A stretch of 64,000 nt of DNA from Sphingobacterium sp. CZ-UAM (GTDB lineage: Bacteria > Bacteroidota > Bacteroidia > Sphingobacteriales > Sphingobacteriaceae), in contig NZ_MTCM01000004.1 in assembly GCF_002000245.1 (NCBI RefSeq), positions 124,001 through 188,000 of the forward strand, in the 5' to 3' direction. Below are positions 16,333 through 24,616 of this stretch, in pieces. The translations under genes were made by a program, and so were the position numbers. The notes below the pieces were generated by a model. It searched no databases, was not told the DNA's origin, and saw only the letters and a program-made list of their open reading frames with translations. Numbering within the stretch: position 1 is the first letter of the stretch; each line of letters begins with the position of its first letter.

Positions 16333-17915
16333 TTATGTATTTGGGAAAATTGATCGCCTGTTCGGGTTTATTGTATCTCGTATATATTTTTCTTCTGCAA
16401 CAGCAAAAACTTCTGGTCTTTAACCGATTTTATTTGCTTACCATCATCCCGATCGCACTTTTTGCGCCTTTGCTGCAAACTGCCTTACCATCTTTTATTC
16501 CTGATTTTTTTCATTTTAATGACCTACAGCCAGAAGTAGTTCCCGAGCATATGGAGGCTGTCGTCACAGCCCCTGCCGCTGTCTCACAGGAACCGATAAT
16601 ATCGACCAGCACAGCTATTTTCCTTGTTTATCTAATGATCGCGGTAGTACTTTTGATTAAGTATATATTGAGCTATAAAAAGTTCTTAATTTATATTCAC
16701 CGCGCATCTGCAACTGACAATGCTTCAATTTATAGCATTCATGGCCTCAAAACTCCCTTCTCATTTCTCAGGCGGATCTATGTTCCCCGTAGAGCATATT
16801 TACAAGGAGAGATTGCGGCTTCGATTATTGCGCACGAGCAGGCACATGTAGACCAGCGACATTCGATAGACGTGGTGGTTATGCAGTTCGCACGCGTTGT
16901 CCTATGGTTTAATCCCTTAGTTTATCTAATCGACAGGGCCGTCCGACAAAACCACGAATACCTGGCAGATGATGCCGTCGTACAGGTTTATGAACGTACC
17001 AGTTACCAACATCTGATTATCCAGTGGAGCATGGCCTCCCCCGATATAAACGCATTACCGGCCAGTAATTTTAATTATTTAACAACAAAAAAAAGATTAA
17101 TTATGTTACAGAAAAGAACCAACAGCCGTAAGCTCCTGCTGATGCCTGCGCTTACCCTCTTGCTGACGACAGCAATCAGCCTGCTGTTTTCGACCCATGT
17201 CGAAGCGCAGAAAACAACTCCGGCCAAAACAGAAAAAACTGAACCCGCGAAACCGGCCATGACTCCGCCTGCATCCAAAAAACCGGGTGCCCCAAAAGCG
17301 GTATCCAAACGGCTTGATCCTCCGAAAAGAGAAATGACTCCTGCAATGAAGCCAAAGAAAAGTCCTGCACATCAAACAGAAGAAACAATACATTTTCCAG
17401 AACCAAAAAAGACAAGTAGGAACAGCAAGAAAATAATGAAAAATAAACCGCCAATGCTTGAAGAAGTGAAGGTGGAAAAAGCTCCTAAAATAGAAGAAGT
17501 GATTTTGGAAGATGTACAAATTAAAGAACCCAAGCGAATCAATGTAAACGGTAATACAAATGGAAATGGAAACGCTACCGATAATGGCAACTCCGGCGGA
17601 GATTCAAGGGGAAAACACCAGAAACCTAAGCAGGTAACTATGCGTGGAACAGCACATGTGAGCATGGTCACATCAGTAAAATCAAATGCTCAAGTGAATA
17701 ATCCTAAAACTGTTTCGATCGTAAGAACGGGAACTGCTACATCTGGCCCTGCAAAGGTATCAGAAATTAGGTCGACCGAACCCAATACGATAACGAATGT
17801 AAACGTGGGTTCTACTAATACCATCAGCTCCAAAGCAAAGGAAAACAATGGGAAGCGAGCTGCTAGGATTGTACTTAGAGGTCATCCCGCAAAAAAAGAG
17901 GTTACTTCAAACTAA
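16329..17915 (+). CDS. M56-family BlaR1-like membrane metallopeptidase with long low-complexity tail
   Basis: 528 residues. Three N-terminal membrane helices (about 6-25, 32-55 and 95-115) are followed by the zinc motif H169-EQA-H173 (IIAHEQAHVDQRHS) and a fourth helix (about 268-290). Classical BlaR1 then has a penicillin-binding sensor domain; here residues 291-528 are instead a disordered Lys/Pro/Thr-rich stretch, an acidic VEEV-like part and an Asn/Gly-rich segment (NVNGNTNGNGN). On signal, the peptidase would cleave the BlaI partner encoded just upstream. What it senses is unknown. The 4-bp overlap indicates translational coupling. Confidence 0.88.
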   Translation: MIMYLGKLIACSGLLYLVYIFLLQQQKLLVFNRFYLLTIIPIALFAPLLQTALPSFIPDFFHFNDLQPEVVPEHMEAVVTAPAAVSQEPIISTSTAIFLVYLMIAVVLLIKYILSYKKFLIYIHRASATDNASIYSIHGLKTPFSFLRRIYVPRRAYLQGEIAASIIAHEQAHVDQRHSIDVVVMQFARVVLWFNPLVYLIDRAVRQNHEYLADDAVVQVYERTSYQHLIIQWSMASPDINALPASNFNYLTTKKRLIMLQKRTNSRKLLLMPALTLLLTTAISLLFSTHVEAQKTTPAKTEKTEPAKPAMTPPASKKPGAPKAVSKRLDPPKREMTPAMKPKKSPAHQTEETIHFPEPKKTSRNSKKIMKNKPPMLEEVKVEKAPKIEEVILEDVQIKEPKRINVNGNTNGNGNATDNGNSGGDSRGKHQKPKQVTMRGTAHVSMVTSVKSNAQVNNPKTVSIVRTGTATSGPAKVSEIRSTEPNTITNVNVGSTNTISSKAKENNGKRAARIVLRGHPAKKEVTSN

Positions 17916-17961
17916 ATAGGATTTAAGTAAAGTGAAATCGAAATCCCATCTCAAAGCAAAA

Positions 17962-17994
17962 AAACCGGAGAAACAATCGTTCCTCCGGTTTCCC
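17962..17994 (+). terminator. Probable terminator after the blaI-M56 operon
   Basis: AAACCGGAG (17962-17970) and CTCCGGTTT (17983-17991) form a GC-rich stem with a 12-nt loop; the T tract is short. Confidence 0.6.
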
Positions 17995-18144
17995 AGTCCA
18001 GGCTAACATACGGAAAAATCATCTAATCCGCTATACCGTCATACCATTTCAAAATTTATTGCATTCGTACCGCTTGGATCACTTTTGGTGCAGACCTTAG
18101 GTATTTCCTAAATTCCTATTATCATCTTTTACCGCTTTCCCACA

Positions 18145-18927
18145 CTAAACCCAACCTTCCTCAATTGTTTTTTTGATCAACTGTAAGGGCGTCTTGACCC
18201 CCGCCTTCGCTAAGATATTTTTACGGTGCGTATTGATTGTATGAATACTTAGGTACAGACGGTCGGCGATCTCCTGACTATTCATGCCCTCGACTATTCC
18301 TTTTAGCACCTCTGTTTCGCGCTCAGTGAAGAGCTTCGTCCCAAAAGTTACAGCTATTGCATCGGGAATATTATACAGTGAGGGCTCTCCATATAATCCG
18401 ATTATCGAACAAGTTGGTTTGCCCCGCTTTTGCAAATGCGTGATGTCTGTATGCACATGCAAACTATGGTAAAGATTATTCTCATCGTAGTCGATGATCA
18501 CATATTGAAGTAAAATACGGAGATAATTACCATCCTTTCTCTTTATTCGCAAGTCATACTGGAATTTATAATGAGTTATTTTTTCCATTGGAACAGTATT
18601 GAGGAATGAGGTAATGTACTGTTCAAAATTCATAAAATAAGGCATGTCAGCTGGATGAATACTATCCATAAAAAGGCGTAAATCCATCTCTTCGGGGCTA
18701 TATCCCAGCATCGCGCTCATTTCGGGACCCGCCTCGGCAATGTCTCCATTATAAATATCGAAGAGCAAAAAATAATAATCTCCGGCCTGAAATATATTGA
18801 ACAGCTTTCTATAAACCTCCAGCTGCTGGTGAAGTGTTAAAGGATCAATAGTTTTCCCCTGCTGGGCGACAGTCTTCCAGTATTTTCGCACCTCTAGATA
18901 GAAAGGCGCATTAAAATCAGTTTTCAT
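18145..18927 (-). CDS. PAS-LuxR transcriptional regulator (paralogue 2)
   Basis: 260 residues with the same build as the protein at 12228-13007: PAS sensor (MLGYSPEEMDL, LRIKRKDGNYLRIL) and LuxR helix-turn-helix (FTERETEVLKGIVEGMNS, IHTINTHRKNILAKAG). The two share the opening (Y-W/F-KTV), the insert GKP-x-x-SIIGL-x-x-EPS and the closing EGWV. No receiver or kinase domain is present. It stands alone with long intergenic DNA on both sides. Its ligand and targets are unknown. Confidence 0.88.
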   Translation of the reverse strand: MKTDFNAPFYLEVRKYWKTVAQQGKTIDPLTLHQQLEVYRKLFNIFQAGDYYFLLFDIYNGDIAEAGPEMSAMLGYSPEEMDLRLFMDSIHPADMPYFMNFEQYITSFLNTVPMEKITHYKFQYDLRIKRKDGNYLRILLQYVIIDYDENNLYHSLHVHTDITHLQKRGKPTCSIIGLYGEPSLYNIPDAIAVTFGTKLFTERETEVLKGIVEGMNSQEIADRLYLSIHTINTHRKNILAKAGVKTPLQLIKKTIEEGWV

Positions 18928-19474
18928 AGTTCAGTTGTATATGGTTGTTTTTTTCGGTAGCTCTACGTTTCCAAGAGAAAATCGTTATTTCGGCTATATT
19001 TCTGATTAACAAATAGGCTATTCAATTGTTTAGCCTATTTCTTTCCAGTTTACCCCCCTTCGCTTCTTTTATTTATAAGCAATTTAAGAATGATAAACAG
19101 AAAAAATACGCTATTGTAAACTTCGTTATTTCTTTGTTTTATCGCAAATCATTTAATTAAAATTGTGTGCGTGTACAGCTGCTATCCCACAGATATTTTT
19201 GTGGTTTTAAAGAATACATTATTGAAGGTTTATCGGGAGTAAGATGGATCAGGATAAGCGCACAAACGGAGAATTTGCTGCGGCCTCACACTAACCTATG
19301 AAAAACCTTTACTTTATGAAAAGTATCTATTTATGACGGTTGAGGAAGCCATTTATCCCGAAAAAAATGAAAATTAGTTTATTTCCTTTTAAGCCGCTAC
19401 TAGAGAGCATCCGTGCTGTATTCAAACACCTGACAATTGGACAATAAAAACGGTGGTATGCGCCGGCTAACAAA
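18928..19474. other. Long intergenic region with one hairpin, possible gene remnants
   Basis: No credible gene. A perfect 10-bp inverted repeat (AAATAGGCTA 19011-19020 / TAGCCTATTT 19031-19040) may be a stray terminator. Several short frames open and close quickly, which fits decayed coding DNA, but I cannot name a parent gene. Confidence 0.4.
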
Positions 19475-19508
19475 TAGGCCGCCAGTACATCGGGTACTGT
19501 GCGGCCTA
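19475..19508 (-). terminator. GC-rich hairpin, likely terminator of the GH95 relic
   Basis: GGCCGC-CAGTAC pairs with GTACTG-T-GCGGCC around loop ATCGG, with one bulge; reading on the minus strand it is followed by TATTTGTT. It lies downstream of the GH95 fragment. Confidence 0.55.
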
Positions 19509-19640
19509 AAACATCAATTAATACGAATAAGAATTTATACGTGTATCCCCTCCATTAAACTTTGATACACTACTTCATAAGACGCCCCCGCGAACAAATA
19601 GTCCCAATAGAAAAACAAAAAAGTCACAGCTAACTGGCTA

Positions 19641-20459
19641 TTAAAATAATTCAGGTCCAATGTCGATCTGACCCTTGTCATCCGATTTGAGCTGGATCGT
19701 CTTATTGCGATAACGAACTACAACATTTCCATGATATTTCGGCTTTAAGACAGCCTGCTTTAGCTGACCTTTTCCCCAAGTGATATCCACTTCTATATTT
19801 CCCCTAGCCTTCAATCCTTTTATCTTTCCGTCGGGCATTTTATCCCCCAGTGCCGGCAAAAGTTCTATAATATAATTTTCCTCCTTGTCCCTGACATGGC
19901 TCTGCAGGCACATTTCCGCGAGCGCCGCTGTAACGCCAAAATTGCCATCAATCTGAAAGGGCGGATGATAGTCAAAAAGATTAGGTAATGTCTTATCACT
20001 GATCAGATGCTGAAAAAGCAGATACGAATGATTGCCGTCATGCAGCCTGTTCCACATATTTATCTTCCAGGCTAAGCTCCAGCCCGTCGCCCCATCGCCC
20101 CGGCTCACAAGGGTTTTCTTGTCCGCTTCTGCAAGCGCTGGTGTCTGTAGCATCGAAATTTCGCTGCTCGGATATAAGCCATAGAGATGGGATACATGCC
20201 GGTGCTGTACTTCCGTTTCAGCATAATCTTCTATCCACTCCATCACACGTCCGGTTTTGGCGCTAATTTGTGTCGGGATTAATTTCGCTAGTATATCCCG
20301 GCAGCGATTGCCTAATTCTTGGTCAACCTTCCACATCTCTGTCATCTCAATATAATGTTGCAGCAATTCGCGGATGATCTGTTTGTCCATCGTGGCATCA
20401 TAGGTAAAACTAGAAACTTCTCCGTTGGGCAATACAAAGCTATTTTCTGGTGAACTATC
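19641..20459 (-). pseudogene. GH95-family alpha-L-fucosidase, C-terminal fragment only
   Basis: About 272 residues remain of a family normally near 800. The fragment starts abruptly at SSPENSFVLPNG, an internal GH95 sequence, and keeps RHVSHLYGLYPSSEIS, RGDGATGWSLAWKINMW and FQIDGNFG, which carries the catalytic Asp region. The N-terminal domain and the catalytic-domain half with the other key residues are gone. Upstream of the junction the same frame meets stops at once, and the junction overlaps the last codons of the methionine gamma-lyase-type gene on the same strand. It is therefore a 5'-deleted relic and cannot make an active fucosidase. Confidence 0.85.
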
Positions 20460-21666
20460 TTGTTATCAACACACCCGTCTTTATCATACATGCTTTCATC
20501 CGCTGATAAGTCCGGTCTATATCATGGTCCAGTCCGATCGAAAAACGGATCAATCCGTCTGAGATTCCCATGCTCAGACGTTCTTCTTCCGGAATTTCAG
20601 ATGAAGTCGAACTTCCCGAACACGAAAATAAAGTTTTATAAAATCCAAGGCTTACGGCCAGGTATCCAAGATTTTCCGTTTGCATCAGTTCCATAAGTTC
20701 ATTGGCCTTTTCTGTCGTTCCGGCGTCCAGTGTCAGTATCCCTCCAAAGCCATATTCCGAATGCATCATATTCTTCAGCAATTCATGATGTCTGTGAGAG
20801 GCCAATCCAGGGTATGAAACTTTTAGTCCATCCTGTTCAAAACGTTCGGCGAGATAATGTGCATTGTGACTATGTTGCTTCACGCGGATATGGAGTGTCC
20901 TTAGATTTTTAAGGATACTGGCTGAGCGCAGACTATCCATCGTGGGACCGAGCAGCATACAAGCACCAGAATTTACATTTTTAGTAGCATCAATAAAATC
21001 CTGTGTCCCGCAGTAAACACCACCCACCGTATCACTGCTCCCATTGATAAACTTGGTCAGGCTATGAATGACGATATCCGCGCCGAATAAAGCTGGTGAA
21101 ATTGACAAGGGTGAAAACGTATTGTCCACAACAAGTTTCAGATTATACTTTTTACATATTGTACCCAACTTTCTTAAATCCGCCACTTCCAATAAAGGAT
21201 TACTGACGCTTTCACAATAGATTACTTTGGTCTTGGGACCTATCGCCTGCTCAATCGCCTCAAAATTGTTGATGTCAACAAAGCTTGTTTCAATTTGAAA
21301 TGGAGGCAAAAAATTCTTCAGGAAAGCATAGGTTCCCCCATAGATGGTTCGGCTGGAGATAATATGGTCACCACTTTTACATAGCTGCAGCAAGACTGTG
21401 GTAATAGCTCCCATCCCAGATGCTGTCACATTGGCTGCTGCCGTATTCTCCAACTTGGCCAGCGCCTGTGCAAGATACAAATTCATCGGTGAGGAATGCC
21501 GGGAGTATAAATAGCAACCCTCTGCATTTCCTTCAAACGTATCGAACATGGTTTTGGCGGAAAGAAAAGTATAGGTAGAGCTATCCGAAATCGATGGATT
21601 TACCCCGCCGAATTCCCCGAAATATTGCAAATCTTGTATTTCATTTGCTGCATTAAAATCTTTCAT
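20455..21666 (-). CDS. Methionine gamma-lyase-type PLP enzyme (Cys/Met metabolism family)
   Basis: 403 residues of the trans-sulfuration fold-type I family. The PLP lysine is K205 in HSLTKFINGSSDTVGG, the ring-stacking pattern TASGMGAI is at about 81-88, and D181 lies in VVDNTFSPL. Members split methionine or cystathionine, or catalyse related eliminations; substrate cannot be fixed from sequence. A divergent Lrp/AsnC gene at 21905 is a typical partner, since methionine or cysteine lyases are often controlled by a neighbouring Lrp. The 3' end runs straight into the GH95 relic with a 5-bp overlap. Confidence 0.88.
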   Translation of the reverse strand: MKDFNAANEIQDLQYFGEFGGVNPSISDSSTYTFLSAKTMFDTFEGNAEGCYLYSRHSSPMNLYLAQALAKLENTAAANVTASGMGAITTVLLQLCKSGDHIISSRTIYGGTYAFLKNFLPPFQIETSFVDINNFEAIEQAIGPKTKVIYCESVSNPLLEVADLRKLGTICKKYNLKLVVDNTFSPLSISPALFGADIVIHSLTKFINGSSDTVGGVYCGTQDFIDATKNVNSGACMLLGPTMDSLRSASILKNLRTLHIRVKQHSHNAHYLAERFEQDGLKVSYPGLASHRHHELLKNMMHSEYGFGGILTLDAGTTEKANELMELMQTENLGYLAVSLGFYKTLFSCSGSSTSSEIPEEERLSMGISDGLIRFSIGLDHDIDRTYQRMKACMIKTGVLITR

Positions 21667-21790
21667 CTGCTTATAATTTGGTTTTTAAGGGTTATAAAAG
21701 CTATCCGATTTATTTGCTGAGCATTCAATTTTGCTTTTAATAAAACTGGAAGCTTCCTAATTTTTTATTTATAAAATTGGATTTTTTCAA

Positions 21791-21803
21791 GTTGTATTAC
21801 AAC
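21791..21803. promoter_or_regulatory. Palindrome GTTGTATTACAAC, possible Lrp site
   Basis: A perfect 13-bp palindrome (GTTGTA-T-TACAAC) in the divergent promoter region of the lyase and Lrp genes. Confidence 0.45.
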
Positions 21804-21814
21804 AATTTTTAAGT

Positions 21815-21837
21815 ATATTAGATTATAAATCTAATAT
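21815..21837. promoter_or_regulatory. 23-bp palindrome, probable Lrp operator
   Basis: Perfect arms ATATTAGATT and AATCTAATAT around ATA. It lies 67 bp before the lrp start and 149 bp before the lyase start; AT-rich palindromes of this size are typical for Lrp/AsnC regulators. Confidence 0.6.
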
Positions 21838-21904
21838 TTACAACTACAAAAGAAAATATATCTAAAACAGCTAAACTTATCGCCTTTTAACCAAAAAATT
21901 ATCT

Positions 21905-22363
21905 ATGCAGTTTGATGAAACAGATAAAAAATTGTTGCAATTTCTACAGGAGGACGCCAAACAGACCAGCAAGGAACTGGCACATCGATTAGGATTGTCT
22001 GTCACAGCAGTCTATGAACGAGTGCGCAAGCTTGAAAACACGGGTGTTATTACTAAATACGTTGCGCTGCTCGATAAGCGAAAGGTGGGCAGAGATTTTA
22101 TGGTATTATGCCATGTGAAGCTTACACAGCATAAAAAAGAATTCATCCAACAGTTTGAGCGAGAGGTTATGGATTTGGAAGCCGTGACCGAATGTTTCCA
22201 TGTCAGCGGAGATTACGATTATATTCTAAAAATCTGTGTACAGGATATGGAAGACTACCGTAGCTTTATCCTGAACAGGCTTACCGTCCTACAGCATATC
22301 GCCAGTACGCATAGTTCCTTTATGATTTCAGAGGTAAAAAATACGCCGACTATTCTCCTGTAG
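21905..22363 (+). CDS. Lrp/AsnC-family transcriptional regulator
   Basis: 152 residues: an N-terminal helix-turn-helix (FDETDKKLLQFLQED, KELAHRLGLSVTAVYERVRKLE) and a C-terminal RAM/ligand domain with VTECFHVSGDYDYILKI, where amino acids bind. It is divergent from the methionine gamma-lyase-type gene across 238 bp holding two palindromes, so it most likely controls that gene in response to an amino acid, perhaps methionine. Convergent with the second bestrophin-like gene. Confidence 0.93.
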   Translation: MQFDETDKKLLQFLQEDAKQTSKELAHRLGLSVTAVYERVRKLENTGVITKYVALLDKRKVGRDFMVLCHVKLTQHKKEFIQQFEREVMDLEAVTECFHVSGDYDYILKICVQDMEDYRSFILNRLTVLQHIASTHSSFMISEVKNTPTILL

Positions 22364-22389
22364 CCCAATTAAAGGAGGAGCCTTATGAG

Positions 22390-23412
22390 CTAAACCAAAA
22401 CACCGTTCTTGGATGCTATAGGCTCCGGCAGGTTTTCCTCGCCGACCATCTGCAGCAGGTCGATTTCAATAGTACGGCAAATCGAAAGCATGGGGATATC
22501 AAACATTAGGCCGCCGAAAGGATTTTCGGTATAATCTCCTACTAGTTCCATCACGATATAGATCCAGCCAATAACCACACAAAATGGAATACTGGTCCAG
22601 ATCCCCCAGTCGCCCAATTTCGCAAATTCATTGACCAATCCCAAAGGTAGTAGTAGAATTAGAATTACGTTAAATACAAAAGCCGTACTGGCAAACTGCC
22701 GTGGTGAGGGGAACTTTTTTATTCGTTCGGCCTGCCCCTGGAAATCGTAAAACTGATTGAGACAGTTCTGGAGCTGTGTCTGATTGAAATCGGTAATCAG
22801 CTGGTCATTTTTTAATGTATTGACATCTTTGGCCTGTTGCGCGATTAGGTAAGTCGCAAAGTTTTTATATGTCGACTGAGATTCAAACTCTTCCGTTGAG
22901 AGGTACTTATGTAAAAAAATGGGGGTACGGCTATAATCCGGGAACCCTGCCTTGATCAATCTATGTCGCTTCACATTCAATGCACCGATATGTCTCTTCA
23001 GACTGATATGTTCCCATTCCGTAGGAATGAGGAGCTGTTCCCGAAGCTGGTATAGCCATGCAATATGGCGGTAGGCCATTTTCTTTCTTCTTTCATTTAG
23101 GTCGTGCTGATCGCCTTGCTCTGTATCAAATGCATACAACATAGCCCCTAATGCGCGACTGGAGTTGACGATGGCACCCCATATCTTTCGGGCCTCCCAT
23201 AACCTATCATACGCCTGGTTATTTTTAAAACCTACATAAAATGCCTCCGCTGTACCAATCAGTGCCAATGGAACCCAAGGGATAATCATCCACTGCCAGT
23301 TAAAAAAATAATAAATGACCGCCACCAATGAACACCATCCTGTCAACCAGATCAGGTGTACCCCGGCAAGATTAAAGATCTGTTTGTAATTAAAATACTT
23401 TGTTGTGATCAT
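22390..23412 (-). CDS. Bestrophin-family anion channel, second copy
   Basis: About 340 residues from the ATG at 23412 (MITTKYFNYKQIF); a longer frame adds ten unlikely residues. It keeps the bestrophin pattern: N-terminal hydrophobic pair (about 15-60), signature NNQAYDRLWEARKIWG, a second hydrophobic pair about 255-295 and the closing ENPFGG. It is longer and clearly diverged from the protein at 8212-9096. Function is expected to be ion conduction across the inner membrane. No partner genes are nearby. Confidence 0.85.
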   Translation of the reverse strand: MITTKYFNYKQIFNLAGVHLIWLTGWCSLVAVIYYFFNWQWMIIPWVPLALIGTAEAFYVGFKNNQAYDRLWEARKIWGAIVNSSRALGAMLYAFDTEQGDQHDLNERRKKMAYRHIAWLYQLREQLLIPTEWEHISLKRHIGALNVKRHRLIKAGFPDYSRTPIFLHKYLSTEEFESQSTYKNFATYLIAQQAKDVNTLKNDQLITDFNQTQLQNCLNQFYDFQGQAERIKKFPSPRQFASTAFVFNVILILLLPLGLVNEFAKLGDWGIWTSIPFCVVIGWIYIVMELVGDYTENPFGGLMFDIPMLSICRTIEIDLLQMVGEENLPEPIASKNGVLV

Positions 23413-23867
23413 AATAAAATATGCTAAGCAGCTACCGATCACGCAATAATCAATGCATGCTCTGGCAGGATGATATATCTTTTTTTAGCTCATTCACTGA
23501 AAAACTTATTACCATCTGAATGTACAATTTAAATTTTTATTGTCCAATATCATGCCTTATTTTCATAAGAACTCAATTATGTAAAAAATAATTGTTCTCT
23601 TATAAAAACGTTCTATTTAATTCCAACTATTTTTCTGTTATGCTTTAATCAAGATAGATTTAAAATAAAAATTATCTTTTTATAGAAGACAAAAAAAAGA
23701 TAATTGTCCAGACAAAATGTAAAAATTTACACAATCCGAACGACCAATTGGGAATTCGTTTGCCTTGATTGTAAACGTCAAATAATGAATCTACGTTGGA
23801 ATTAAAAAGATACGAAATCAAAAAATTTGCGGAGCAACCGACACAATCAAATGTAGTTTTGGTATGA
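23413..23867. other. AT-rich intergenic region
   Basis: About 450 bp with no credible ORF, hairpin or RNA. I looked for a short precursor peptide near the PqqD-like gene and found none I would defend. Confidence 0.4.
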
Positions 23868-24134
23868 TTAGATTAAAAAGCCTTGCTTTTCAAATTGCTT
23901 AACCAATTTTGCTGCATCTTTTTCAGCTTCTATTTCTTCCACTTCATAGTAATCCAACAATACCGCCGTTACACTTTCGACATTAAATTCCTTACCCTGA
24001 AGCTCCAGCCATATCTGTACAGCAGTCTCATTAAAAGTATAAACTTTGGACACGTCCAATTGATCCTGTCCTGGAAAGACTAAAATATGGTCATCGCCTA
24101 ATTTGCGTAATTGTAAATCTCCTCTAAGTTTCAT
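23868..24134 (-). CDS. PqqD-like protein (RiPP recognition element fold), orphan
   Basis: An 88-residue protein matching the PqqD family by pattern: an early strand region (LRKLGDDHILVFPG), YTFNETAVQIWLELQGKEF, then a winged helix VTAVLLDYYEV and KLVKQFEKQGFLI. PqqD proteins bind leader peptides and present them to radical SAM or other maturases. No maturase, transporter or clear precursor gene is adjacent, so the partner is unknown. Bacteroidota also use PqqD-like proteins with coenzyme-like or kinase clusters, which I cannot confirm here. Confidence 0.7.
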   Translation of the reverse strand: MKLRGDLQLRKLGDDHILVFPGQDQLDVSKVYTFNETAVQIWLELQGKEFNVESVTAVLLDYYEVEEIEAEKDAAKLVKQFEKQGFLI

Positions 24135-24526
24135 CTGGCTATATGCTGTTTTAAATCTATGACATCCAAATATAATCTTTGGTTTGTCTTTATACGAAAT
24201 ATATATACTTTTTACAATTAGGTCCGATTTGCTGTCCGACTTTCTTGTGGCTTCTATTCAAAAATACAAAAGACTGTGATAAATAAAAAAACTCAGCATT
24301 GAAAAAGGAAAATAAATAATCAACCGAAAAATGCGAAATTTGGAATAAAAGTAAAATTAAGTTTATCAACAATCTCTTGTTTTTTATACCCTTGCGGGCG
24401 CAAAAGTCTAATAGCGTCAGTTCTAGGATTGAAGTAATTAAGCAATTTCTAAGTTATGGTTGAAACCTTTCGCGATTGGGCTTTTATTTTTTATCGTAAG
24501 AGAAATTAATTGTACCTATAAAATTA
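24135..24526. other. AT-rich intergenic region upstream of the PqqD-like gene
   Basis: About 390 bp. The only frame of note on the minus strand needs a TTG start and encodes an unlikely Phe/Leu-rich 60-residue peptide; I do not accept it. Confidence 0.4.
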
Positions 24527-24566
24527 CAAAAAAATCGGGCTATCCCAGCGGAGTGGATAGTCCCGA
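24527..24566 (-). terminator. Terminator of the beta-helix/PDZ gene
   Basis: ATCGGG-CTATCC pairs with GGATAG-TCCCGAT (one bulge) at 24534-24566; on the minus strand it is followed by seven T residues. Confidence 0.85.
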
Positions 24567-24616
24567 TCTCTCCGCTATAAAAAGCAACAAGTCGTGGCTA
24601 TGTGCGTAAGCATGTA

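Noticed and set aside
17075..17671. Minus-strand frames with Phe/Ser/Leu-rich products inside the M56 gene.
   Set aside because: They arise from the low-complexity Lys/Pro and Asn/Gly coding of the opposite strand.
23413..24526. A short precursor peptide for the PqqD-like protein.
   Set aside because: The small frames lack a plausible start, leader-like composition or conservation clue.
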